Made by a program: the position numbers and the translations under genes
In this document: piece by piece, positions 1 to 6,372 of the stretch
Position numbering within the stretch: the stretch's first letter is position 1
Layout of the letters: every line of letters starts with the position of its first letter
The notes under the pieces: model-generated
Seen by the model: the letters and a program-made list of their open reading frames with translations, nothing else
What the model was told of the DNA's origin: nothing
The model's database searches: none
Assembly (NCBI GenBank): GCA_036733345.1
Contig: DAINAR010000062.1
Span: 1 to 16,697 of the forward strand
Direction: 5' to 3'
Source: JAFGMQ01 sp036733345
GTDB lineage: Bacteria > Desulfobacterota > DSM-4660 > Desulfatiglandales > Desulfatiglandaceae
Length of the DNA stretch: 16,697 nt

Positions 1-94
1 GGCCGTCATATCGCACACGGTCCCCAAGCAGGCATCGGCTGATACCCAGTTTAATGTCATCGTAGCCTTCCGGGTCTTCTTTTTCCATTGTCAT
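1..94 (-). CDS. DUF523/YbgA-type protein, N-terminal fragment cut by window edge
   Basis: The minus strand opens with ATG at 94 (or an in-frame ATG at 88) and runs off the left edge after about 31 codons. The visible protein contains LGISRCLLGDRVRYDG, which matches the N-terminal signature of the DUF523 family (often fused to DUF1722, as in E. coli YbgA). The family has no firmly established biochemical role. A modest G-rich stretch just upstream of 94 could act as ribosome binding site, so 94 is slightly preferred over 88. The gene is on the same strand as the CoA-disulfide reductase upstream, but about 330 bases separate them, so co-transcription is not assured. The family call rests on one short motif, although that motif is quite distinctive. 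Confidence 0.7.
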   Translation of the reverse strand, partial: MTMEKEDPEGYDDIKLGISRCLLGDRVRYDG

Positions 95-249
95 TGCCCC
101 GCCATCATTTTTCACGGTGTTTTGGTTTTTTTAATGTCATCTCCGGTAAAAATAAAGCTGTTTTATTCAGTACGCTGTTTATTCACACCCGGATCCAGAT
201 AAACGGCGGAAAATGCCCTGTTATGTTTATAACAAGCCTTAGCACAATT

Positions 250-292
250 ATTCTAACTTGTTTGACTTTTTGTTTACAATTTTTTTTGTAAA
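250..292 (-). promoter_or_regulatory. Candidate promoter and TTTACAA/TTGTAAA palindrome upstream of the DUF523 gene
   Basis: An inverted repeat TTTACAA (273-279) / TTGTAAA (286-292) flanks six T residues. Overlapping it on the minus strand is TTGTAA (279-274), an 18-base gap and TAGAAT (255-250), a fair sigma-70 match. The leader to the ATG would be about 150 bases. The rest of the 95-428 gap is AT-rich and shows no convincing gene, and I found no clear terminator for the upstream oxidoreductase. In an AT-rich spacer such matches arise by chance, so this is only a candidate. Confidence 0.25.
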
Positions 293-428
293 TAATTTTG
301 CTTAAAATTTAAAATGGTCAATGTTATGGATAGGATAAATATTGACCAACTATAATTTCTCCGGCAAAGGCTGAGATCACCATAATAACCCTGATTTTAA
401 AAGACCCCCAGAAAATCTTGTATCTACT

Positions 429-2129
429 CTATTTTTCTCTGGTATATGGCCAGGCCATTATTCCTCCCTCCATTACCTTTACATTTTTCCAGCCATTGGC
501 CTCTAATACAATTGCAGCCTCATAACCCCTCAAAGAAATCTTGCAGAAGCAGATAATCTCTCTATTCTTCTCAGCAGGAAGCTCCTGCAGGCGTTTTCGC
601 AATGCACCCAGCGGGATAAGGGTCTCGCCGATACCCAGACGCATTTCCTCATATTCATCAGGCCCTCTTACATCGAGCATGTATGTTGTTTCCCTGTTAT
701 CAATCTTTTTCTTTACATCTACTGATGATATGCCATTCATGCGTCCCTTCATCTTGTTCTGCATTATATGTGCTGTTGCTATAAAATGGTCAATGGCCAG
801 AGAAAATGGAGGTGCATATGGAAGGTCTGAATTGATTATATCTTCAACCGTCATTTTTCCCTGAATAGCCATAGCCCATTGTGCGACCTGCTTGCCTACA
901 TCACCCTGTCCCACACATTGGGCCCCCAGTATTTTTCCGTCCGATTTCCTTGCCACCAGCTTGGTTACAAGAGGCTTGCCCTGCATGAAGTTAGGTTTAT
1001 CCGGGCTGGCATTGATCACGGTTATGACATCATCATACCCTAATTTTAGTGTTGCCGACTCGGAAAGGCCTGTAGAACCTGCTGAAAGATCAAATACCTT
1101 GCATATACCTGTTCCAATGGTCCCGGGGAATGTAACCTTATTTCCAAGGATTGCATTCTCACCGGCAACCCTTCCCTGGAGATTTGCCAGATCACCATAG
1201 GGGGCGAGTACATTTTTTCCTGTGATGATGTTACGTGTCTGGATACAGTCACCGGCAGCATATATGTCGGGATCAGAGGTCTGCATGAATTCATTGACCT
1301 CGATTCCTCCTGTTTCTCCGATTGTAATTCCTGCCTGCCTTGCAAGATCTACGTTAGGATCAACCCCGATAGCAATTACAGCAAGTTCACAGGGTAATTC
1401 TGTCCCATTTGCCAGCTTGACATCCGTTATCCTGCCTTTTTTGCCCAGGAATGCAGCCACACCATTTCCGGTAATAACGTTTGCGGATTTTGCACGAACA
1501 TGATTTTCAACTATCTTCGCAATCTCCCAGTCCAGGAATGTAAGCAGCTGAGGAAGAAGCTCGATAACCGTGATTTCAATGCCAGCCAGCTGGAGTGCCT
1601 CATATGTTTCAATACCTATAAGACCACCTCCTACCACGACCGCCCTTTTTATCTTTTTTTCATCACGAACCTTTCTTAGATAGTCCGCGTCCTGAATATA
1701 TTTAAGCGCGGTGATACCATCCAGATCGATTCCCGGGATAGGAGGCATCTTAGGTTTGGAGCCCGTAGCCAGGATAAGCTTGTCATAGCCAATCTTCTCT
1801 GTCGTACCGGTCTGAAGATGGGTATATGTAACCGTATGGCCCTGCCTGTCAATATTTATAGCCTCAGAATCGATCCTCGCATCAATGCCCTTGGCATTCA
1901 GGTAGAACTGAGGATTTCTGGTAATACCGGTGGGTGTGCTTAGAAGCATATTTCTGTCATCGAAAAATCCACCTATGTAATAAGGAAATCCGCAGGAAGC
2001 CATTGAAAGATCAGAGTCTTTTTGAAGAATAATAATCTCTGCATTTTCATCCAGACGTCTGGCCTTTGCCGCTGCTTTAGGTCCTGCTGCAGATCCGCCG
2101 ATAACAACAATCCGTCTTGATTTTCCCAC
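429..2129 (-). CDS. CoA-disulfide reductase-type FAD/NAD(P)H oxidoreductase with C-terminal rhodanese domain
   Basis: This 566-residue flavoprotein belongs to the pyridine nucleotide-disulfide oxidoreductase superfamily, in the single-cysteine branch (CoA disulfide reductase, NADH oxidase, polysulfide reductase Npsr). Seen in order: an FAD-binding glycine motif VVIGGSAAG at residues 8-16; the redox-active cysteine Cys46 in SMASCGFPYY; an NAD(P)H-binding GGGLIG at 167-172; the second FAD motif YAAGDC near 290-295; a dimerisation domain to about 455; and a rhodanese domain from about 470 whose active loop is CKISLRGY with Cys529. Such fusions reduce CoA disulfides, persulfides or polysulfides, with the rhodanese relaying sulfane sulfur. 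Here the substrate is inferred only. The start is GTG at 2129, chosen because AGGAGG lies 8 bases upstream. The gene is probably transcribed alone. Cys527, two residues before the rhodanese cysteine, is an extra thiol in the active loop. Confidence 0.9.
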   Translation of the reverse strand: MGKSRRIVVIGGSAAGPKAAAKARRLDENAEIIILQKDSDLSMASCGFPYYIGGFFDDRNMLLSTPTGITRNPQFYLNAKGIDARIDSEAINIDRQGHTVTYTHLQTGTTEKIGYDKLILATGSKPKMPPIPGIDLDGITALKYIQDADYLRKVRDEKKIKRAVVVGGGLIGIETYEALQLAGIEITVIELLPQLLTFLDWEIAKIVENHVRAKSANVITGNGVAAFLGKKGRITDVKLANGTELPCELAVIAIGVDPNVDLARQAGITIGETGGIEVNEFMQTSDPDIYAAGDCIQTRNIITGKNVLAPYGDLANLQGRVAGENAILGNKVTFPGTIGTGICKVFDLSAGSTGLSESATLKLGYDDVITVINASPDKPNFMQGKPLVTKLVARKSDGKILGAQCVGQGDVGKQVAQWAMAIQGKMTVEDIINSDLPYAPPFSLAIDHFIATAHIMQNKMKGRMNGISSVDVKKKIDNRETTYMLDVRGPDEYEEMRLGIGETLIPLGALRKRLQELPAEKNREIICFCKISLRGYEAAIVLEANGWKNVKVMEGGIMAWPYTREK

Positions 2130-2161
2130 AATATATCCTCCTGTTTAAGAAAATTTAAATT

Positions 2162-2179
2162 TAAAAGCATAAGCTTTTA
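2162..2179. promoter_or_regulatory. Inverted repeat in the oxidoreductase leader (operator or hairpin)
   Basis: TAAAAGC (2162-2168) and GCTTTTA (2173-2179) form a perfect 7-base inverted repeat around ATAA, about 33 bases upstream of the oxidoreductase start. A second perfect palindrome, GCAAAATTTTGC, lies at 2268-2279. Both sit in the AT-rich spacer between the divergent oxidoreductase and threonine aldolase genes, where a repressor could act on either. No known regulator motif was recognised, and AT-rich palindromes are common by chance. Confidence 0.3.
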
Positions 2180-2320
2180 TATTAGAAGTTAATTAGTTTG
2201 GATTATTGGCTTAAGGGTATCCAAGATCAAAATGGAGTATTTTTTTAGATATATTATAAATTATAATGCAAAATTTTGCTTGAAAAAAATGATTATAAAA
2301 TATCCGGGTAGCAGTCTCTG

Positions 2321-2349
2321 TTGACATTAAACAGATATTCCAATACCAT
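2321..2349 (+). promoter_or_regulatory. Sigma-70 promoter candidate for threonine aldolase
   Basis: A perfect -35 box TTGACA (2321-2326) is followed by a 17-base spacer and TACCAT (2344-2349), four of six matches to the -10 consensus. Predicted initiation near 2356 leaves a leader of about 80 bases before the ATG at 2437. Confidence 0.45.
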
Positions 2350-2436
2350 CAACCCTGCTAATATTGACCGAATCCTAAAAAACTCATCGATAAGGCTTTG
2401 AAATACAACAGTAACTATTTATTGGGGAGTTTTCAT

Positions 2437-3459
2437 ATGCTGGTAGACCTGCGCAGTGATGTTTTAACAAAAGCGACGCCTGAAATGAAAGAGGCGATGA
2501 TGTCCGCATCCATGGGAGATGACGTCTTTCGTGATGATCCTACAACAGAGCTTCTTCAAGAAAAGGTTGCCAGAATTACAGGCAAGGACGCGGCCCTTTT
2601 CGTAGTGTCAGGAACCATGGCCAACCAGCTTGCAATAGCATCGTTAACATACCCGCACGATGAGGTTATTCTTGATGTAAAGTCCCACATCTTTCAATTC
2701 GAACAGGGTGCTCCTGCGGTTATCAGCGGAGTTCAACTTAGACCTGCGCCTTTTATTGAATCTCTTCCTGACGAGGAGATGCTTGAAAACGCAATAAGAT
2801 TTCCCGATGTTCATCACCCTGTATCCCGGCTGCTCTGCCTTGAAGTCACTCATAACTATAACGGCGGGATGATTCCGGATCTGGAAAGACTCAAAGATGT
2901 CTGCCTGAAAGCCAGAGATCTGGGGCTGAAAATTCACATCGACGGTGCCAGGGTCTGGAATGCTGTCGTGGCATCAGGCATACCAGTAACAGAATACGCC
3001 TCTCTCTGCGACTCCATGATGTTCTGTTTTTCCAAGGGCCTGGGAACGCCCATCGGGTCTATACTTGTGGGAAATGAAGATGTTATCAATCGGGCACATT
3101 ATTTGAGAAAAGGTATTGGCGGCGGATGGCGGCAGCCTGGAATGCTCGCTGCTGCTGCCATTTATGCATTGGATCACAACATAGATCGCCTGGCGGAAGA
3201 TCACTGCCGTGCTCAAATGCTTGCTGAAGCAGTTGATAAACACCCTGATTTGGAAATTGTCGGCCGGGTGGATACAAACATGGTATTCTTAAGACCGAAA
3301 AAGGGAGACCTTGAGACATATTCAAACAGATTAACCGAAAGAGGAATTCTCCATGACTGGCAGCATTTCAAGGCAATCCGGCTGGTTACCTACCTTGGCA
3401 TTGATGATGAGATGATAGAATACTGTATTGAACAGGTACAGACAATCCCGCCTTTTTAA
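2437..3459 (+). CDS. ltaE: Low-specificity L-threonine aldolase
   Basis: This PLP enzyme cleaves L-threonine/L-allo-threonine to glycine and acetaldehyde. The 340-residue protein has the family hallmarks: LRSDVLTKATPEM at the N-terminus, GDDVFRDDPT near residues 28-36, SGTMANQLA near 58-66, the PLP-stacking histidine in HIFQFEQG (His84), the aspartate/arginine motif HIDGARVWNA near 167-176, and the Schiff-base lysine Lys200 in FSKGLGTPIGS. The length is typical. An upstream in-frame TTG at 2398 would add 13 residues, but ATG 2437 is preferred because GGGGAG lies 7 bases before it and homologues begin at this point. It stands alone: divergent from the oxidoreductase and convergent with the LysR gene 70 bases downstream. 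No clear terminator is visible in that gap. The symbol follows the E. coli name; the fold-type call is firm, the stereospecificity is not readable. Confidence 0.93.
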   Translation: MLVDLRSDVLTKATPEMKEAMMSASMGDDVFRDDPTTELLQEKVARITGKDAALFVVSGTMANQLAIASLTYPHDEVILDVKSHIFQFEQGAPAVISGVQLRPAPFIESLPDEEMLENAIRFPDVHHPVSRLLCLEVTHNYNGGMIPDLERLKDVCLKARDLGLKIHIDGARVWNAVVASGIPVTEYASLCDSMMFCFSKGLGTPIGSILVGNEDVINRAHYLRKGIGGGWRQPGMLAAAAIYALDHNIDRLAEDHCRAQMLAEAVDKHPDLEIVGRVDTNMVFLRPKKGDLETYSNRLTERGILHDWQHFKAIRLVTYLGIDDEMIEYCIEQVQTIPPF

Positions 3460-3529
3460 GTGCTTGGAGTTGTATAATAAACAGTAATTAATTTTAAATA
3501 AATCGCAAAGCATAGGGGGATTATGAACG

Positions 3530-4432
3530 TTAAGCGCTGATTTTCCCCTTTACAGACTTATCGAGTAGCCTCAGGAAGGCCCATGCCGGAGGCGAGAGAT
3601 CCCTGCGGTTTCTATAACCAATCCCAAATTCAATCATGGGAGATCCTTCAAGGATTCGGACTAATTTTAGTGAGCCGCTCTTGAGTTCATCCTGTACTGC
3701 ACCACGTTCAACAAAGCCGATACCTTGATCCTGCTGAACAAACTGCTTCAGAAGGGAAATGCTTCCTGACTGCATTGCGATGAGTGGGGTAACCCTGAAT
3801 TTCCGAAAATATTCAAAGACAACCTCTCTTACAGCAGAACCTTCACGCCTGATGATCAAGGGGATTTCTGATAACTGGGACACTGAAATTTCCAGGCCTG
3901 GCAGGTGGACACTCCCGGGTGAAGCAATCAGGACAACTTCATCTTTCCAGAGGACCTTTATTTTCAGCCGGCTGTTACTGGGCCTGTGCCGAATGACAGC
4001 AAGTTCATTTTTATGGTCACCTATACTTCTTATCATATCTGCATTTGACCCCTGGTCGAGTGTGATCTTGATGCCGGCATAGGTTTTCTTAAAGACCTCG
4101 ATCAGGGGCATCAGGCTTTTCAGCGGTATCTCCGGGCACCCTATTCGCAGTTCGCCTGACTTACCTGTGGAGACGTCCTCCAAAAAACCTTCCAACTCAT
4201 GAATTTCCTGAAAGATCTTTTCTGCCCTTTTGAATACCAATTCACCTGTATCTGTCAGCCGAATAGCGTTTCCATCCCGGACAATGAGGCGAATGCCGAC
4301 TGTTTCCTCAAGCTGCTTGACCTGCATTGTGATGGCCGGAGGAGTTACCATAAGTGCCTGGGCTGCCCTGGAGATGCTATTTAATTTTGCCGCCATATAA
4401 AATGAACGCAGCTGGTTCATATTCAGGATCAT
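3530..4432 (-). CDS. LysR-family transcriptional regulator
   Basis: The protein has 300 residues, the standard LysR length. The N-terminal winged helix-turn-helix is clear (MNQLRSFYMAAKLNSISRAA, then the recognition region with PPAITMQVKQLEETVG), followed by the linker helix and a periplasmic-binding-protein-like effector domain starting near GELRIGCPEI. The ATG at 4432 is preceded by AAGGAGG at a spacing of 7, which fixes the start. It is divergent from the small PEP-utilising-domain gene, with overlapping promoters and paired dyads between them, the classical arrangement for a LysR regulator controlling its neighbour and itself. The effector is unknown. The threonine aldolase ends facing it, so that gene is a less likely target. 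Confidence 0.93.
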   Translation of the reverse strand: MILNMNQLRSFYMAAKLNSISRAAQALMVTPPAITMQVKQLEETVGIRLIVRDGNAIRLTDTGELVFKRAEKIFQEIHELEGFLEDVSTGKSGELRIGCPEIPLKSLMPLIEVFKKTYAGIKITLDQGSNADMIRSIGDHKNELAVIRHRPSNSRLKIKVLWKDEVVLIASPGSVHLPGLEISVSQLSEIPLIIRREGSAVREVVFEYFRKFRVTPLIAMQSGSISLLKQFVQQDQGIGFVERGAVQDELKSGSLKLVRILEGSPMIEFGIGYRNRRDLSPPAWAFLRLLDKSVKGKISA

Positions 4433-4445
4433 GACTTGACCTCCT

Positions 4446-4489
4446 TAACTTTTCAGTTATTCTTAATCGCATTTAACTTTAATTGAGTT
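4446..4489. promoter_or_regulatory. Two AACT/AGTT dyads: candidate LysR operator pair
   Basis: Dyad 1 is TAACT (4446-4450)-TTTC-AGTTA (4455-4459). Dyad 2 is AACT (4475-4478)-TTAATTG-AGTT (4486-4489), with further TT/AA symmetry outside. Their centres are about 30 bases apart, close to three helical turns. Dyad 2 overlaps both divergent promoters; dyad 1 lies in the LysR leader. LysR proteins typically bind as tetramers to two neighbouring dyads, so this is a sensible operator pair, though the spacers differ (4 versus 7) and binding is not shown. Confidence 0.4.
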
Positions 4490-4499
4490 GAAATGTCAA
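4471..4499 (-). promoter_or_regulatory. Sigma-70 promoter candidate for the LysR gene
   Basis: On the minus strand TTGACA (4499-4494) is followed by a 17-base spacer and TTAAAT (4476-4471), giving 6/6 and 4/6 matches. Initiation near 4464 would leave a leader of about 30 bases containing the strong ribosome binding site. Its -35 region overlaps that of the divergent promoter. Confidence 0.5.
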
Positions 4500-4516
4500 G
4501 TTCTCATTGCTATTAT
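4488..4516 (+). promoter_or_regulatory. Sigma-70 promoter candidate for the PEP-mobile-domain gene
   Basis: TTGAAA (4488-4493), a 17-base spacer and TATTAT (4511-4516) give five of six matches at each box. Initiation near 4523 leaves about 50 bases before the ATG at 4572. A longer in-frame reading from 4488 would begin at the -35 box, another reason to prefer the 4572 start. Confidence 0.55.
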
Positions 4517-4571
4517 CATAATCAAAAAGATTTTAGAAACAGCCGAAAGGCAGAATAAAGGAGGATTTATC

Positions 4572-4976
4572 ATGAAAAACTTAGAACATTCGTACGATAT
4601 GGTCAGGCCTTATATTCCCATGGAGGTCTTAATGCCGGAGTCCCGGGTGGAACTCTGCAGACTGAGCGGTTTTGCAGCTTCTTCCGGTATCGTTGAGGGG
4701 CCATGCAAGATCATAAGAGATATGAAGGACCTGCAGTTATTATCCCGCGGGGCAATCGCTGTGTTTGAGGCCGCTTTGCCCGCAGTGATGCCTTTCATGC
4801 ATTTACCTGGGGGATTGATAACAGAGCGGGGAGGCTCTCTGTCTATCGCTTCAAGGTATGCAAGGATGTATGAAATTCCAGCTGTTTTTGGTGTCGACGG
4901 CCTTATGAATACAATTAAAGATGGAGATGTAGTCAGGGTTGATGGATCAAAGGGTACCGTGGATATAATTGGATGA
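4572..4976 (+). CDS. Stand-alone PEP-utilising enzyme mobile (swivelling) domain protein lacking the catalytic histidine
   Basis: The 134-residue protein looks like the phosphohistidine domain of PEP synthase, pyruvate phosphate dikinase and enzyme I (PF00391). Visible features are GFAASSGIVEGPCKII near residues 33-48, AIAVFEAALPAVMPFM, then GGLITERGGSLSIAS near 80-94, EIPAVFGVDG near 101-110 and the closing DGDVVRVDGSKGTVDII. In catalytic members the core reads GG-x-LSHAA; here it reads GGSLSIAS, so Ile92 takes the place of the phosphorylated histidine. The protein also lacks the ATP-grasp and PEP/pyruvate barrel domains. The start at 4572 is set by AAAGGAGG with spacing 7. The partner is unknown: it could be a regulatory or structural module of a separate PEP-synthase-like enzyme, or a repurposed binding domain. 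The divergent LysR gene is its likely controller. Confidence 0.75.
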   Translation: MKNLEHSYDMVRPYIPMEVLMPESRVELCRLSGFAASSGIVEGPCKIIRDMKDLQLLSRGAIAVFEAALPAVMPFMHLPGGLITERGGSLSIASRYARMYEIPAVFGVDGLMNTIKDGDVVRVDGSKGTVDIIG

Positions 4977-5012
4977 TTTATACATAAAGAAAGCTTCAAA
5001 TCCTCATCCAGA

Positions 5013-5080
5013 ACTGATTTGGCGGGGATAACGGGTTGCGGCATGAACGCCGGTTACCCTGCCCCCCCGCACAGATCAGT
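5013..5080. repeat. Long imperfect hairpin downstream of the PEP-mobile-domain gene
   Basis: ACTGAT (5013-5018) pairs with ATCAGT (5075-5080). Inside, GGCGGGG faces CCCCCCCGC, and further in TAAC/GTTA and CGG/CCG can pair across a loop. The element starts 36 bases after the stop codon and lacks a T-tract, so it is not a standard intrinsic terminator on either strand. It could be a repetitive extragenic palindrome, a structured RNA or a factor-dependent 3' end. Confidence 0.4.
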
Positions 5081-5125
5081 AGATGAATAATTACCTCATT
5101 CGCCTCCTGCCTCTGTTAATAGCGC

Positions 5126-5206
5126 CAAAGCGAACTTTTCCGGATTACCCGCTTTGACTTAATTTCCCGATTAGCGTAAATTACATTTTGGTGATCTGAA
5201 ATCACC
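5126..5206. repeat. Two short inverted repeats in the gap before nudC
   Basis: CAAAGCG (5126-5132) / CGCTTTG (5150-5156) encloses 17 bases. GGTGAT (5190-5195) / ATCACC (5201-5206) encloses CTGAA. They lie between the hairpin at 5013-5080 and the palindromic element at 5208-5356, so the whole gap is a chain of dyads. Their function is unknown. Confidence 0.4.
5154..5182 (+). promoter_or_regulatory. Sigma-70 promoter candidate for nudC
   Basis: TTGACT (5154-5159), a 17-base spacer and TAAATT (5177-5182) give 5/6 and 4/6 matches. Initiation near 5189 would place the GGTGAT/ATCACC hairpin at the very start of the transcript and the palindromic element 5208-5356 inside the leader of nudC. Confidence 0.35.
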
Positions 5207-5207
5207 C

Positions 5208-5356
5208 TTGAAAAAGGCTGTTGAAAAACAACTATCTGCGGCGTTACCTTCATCATTCGTCGATGAGACGTACCTGCAAGTAAGGCTCACTCCTCAGGAT
5301 TTCAGGTGCCTTGCATCTGGAAATTTTTGAACAGCCTCATGCTGGTACTTTTTCAA
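5208..5356. repeat. Palindromic intergenic repeat element, about 149 bp (MITE- or REP-like)
   Basis: Two nested terminal inverted repeats are visible: TTGAAAAAG (5208-5216) with CTTTTTCAA (5348-5356), and AGGCTGTTGAAAAA (5215-5228) with TTTTTGAACAGCCT (5324-5337), the latter matching at 13 of 14 positions. The interior has no complete gene. The AGGCTGTT-AAAAA terminus resembles a palindromic element I recall as repetitive in Desulfobacterota genomes; that recall is unverified. No target-site duplication was established. An in-frame upstream start of the nudC frame (5306) falls within it and is best ignored. Confidence 0.5.
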
Positions 5357-5389
5357 CTGCCTGAAAACAAATTTATGAGGAAGCATATC

Positions 5390-6217
5390 ATGTTTATAAG
5401 ACGTTACACATTTCCGGAAAAACTTGATAACAACTCTCAGGTCTTCTGTTTCAACCGTGGGAAGCTGCTTATAACTGAAGATAATCCCGGGAACACCCTT
5501 CCTGCTTTCCGTGAAGTATTGAGTATGAATCCCGATTTATCCAAATGGCATTATCTGGGTGAATATAACGGCATACCCTGTGTATGTGTCGGAGTTGATG
5601 AAGGAGCAATATTGCCTGAATCGTCTGAATTTTGTGATCTGTGGCAATTATATTCTTTTTTGGGAATCGAGCTCTGGCGCCTGGCAGGATATGCCCGCCA
5701 GATAGTCGACTGGGGCATAAATTTCAGGTATTGCGGCCGATGCGGGCATGAAACATCATCAATTGAGGGAGAAACAGCCAAGGTATGCGATCGCTGCGGA
5801 ATTATCAGTTATCCACGCATATCTCCGGCCATGATCGTTGCCGTGATTAACGGGAATAAGATACTTCTGGCACGGGGAAAAAGATTCAAAGGGCCTTTTT
5901 ACAGTGTGCTGGCAGGATTTGTTTCGCCTGGCGAGAGTCTGGAAGAATGTGTTGTGCGGGAGGTAAGAGAAGAAGTCGGCATCGAAATTGAAAACATCCG
6001 CTATTTCAACAGCCAGTCGTGGCCGTTCCCTGATTCTCTGATGATAGGCTTTTTCGCAGATTACAGGAGTGGAGCAATTAAGATTGATCCTGATGAAATA
6101 GTTGATGCCGGCTGGTTTACGACGGATGACCTGACGAAAATGAAAATACCCCCTGAAATAAGTATCGCCAGGAATATGATTGATGAATTCAGGTCAAATT
6201 CTACGCCTGAAGGGTGA
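5390..6217 (+). CDS. nudC: NADH pyrophosphatase / NAD-cap-removing Nudix hydrolase NudC
   Basis: NudC hydrolyses NAD(H) to NMN(H) and AMP, and in E. coli it removes NAD caps from RNA. The 275-residue protein has an N-terminal domain; a four-cysteine zinc ribbon (Cys115, Cys118, Cys133, Cys136 in YCGRCG and VCDRCG); the conserved YPRISPAMIV; and a complete Nudix box at 176-198 with G176, E182, R190-E191 and E194-E195. The NudC-specific signature SQSWPFPDS follows at 208-216. The start is ATG 5390, since homologues begin with a short segment before the N-terminal domain and GAGGAAG lies just upstream; ATG 5375 is possible. Transcripts probably begin upstream of the palindromic element, giving an unusual structured leader. 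The next gene follows on the same strand. Confidence 0.93.
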   Translation: MFIRRYTFPEKLDNNSQVFCFNRGKLLITEDNPGNTLPAFREVLSMNPDLSKWHYLGEYNGIPCVCVGVDEGAILPESSEFCDLWQLYSFLGIELWRLAGYARQIVDWGINFRYCGRCGHETSSIEGETAKVCDRCGIISYPRISPAMIVAVINGNKILLARGKRFKGPFYSVLAGFVSPGESLEECVVREVREEVGIEIENIRYFNSQSWPFPDSLMIGFFADYRSGAIKIDPDEIVDAGWFTTDDLTKMKIPPEISIARNMIDEFRSNSTPEG

Positions 6218-6372
6218 AACAGCGGGTAGTTGAGTTCATTTTCCGCCTGGTACTGTTATTGAGATCCCATAATTTTCTGAAACACAGGGTTAAAAAACAA
6301 AATTTTGATAAAAAAAGTCTATTTTTTAAATTAATTGGAATCCGTTTGAATTGTTTCATGAATGATACACAA

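Noticed and set aside
88..291. 67-codon plus-strand frame at the left edge
   Set aside because: It starts at a rare start codon opposite the DUF523 start, has no ribosome binding site and no recognisable domain, and runs into an AT-rich promoter-like region.
4610..5044. 144-codon minus-strand frame opposite the PEP-mobile-domain gene
   Set aside because: The plus-strand reading has clear domain motifs, a strong ribosome binding site and a promoter. The antisense frame has none of these.
5013..5080. Standard intrinsic terminator for the PEP-mobile-domain gene
   Set aside because: There is no T-tract after the stem on either strand, so it is listed as a hairpin of unknown role.
6214..6372. 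N-terminal extension of the UPF0280 protein from a GTG overlapping the nudC stop
   Set aside because: The added segment is AT-rich and lysine/phenylalanine-rich, lacks family similarity, and contains a possible promoter. Starts at 6358 or 6373 fit the family better.
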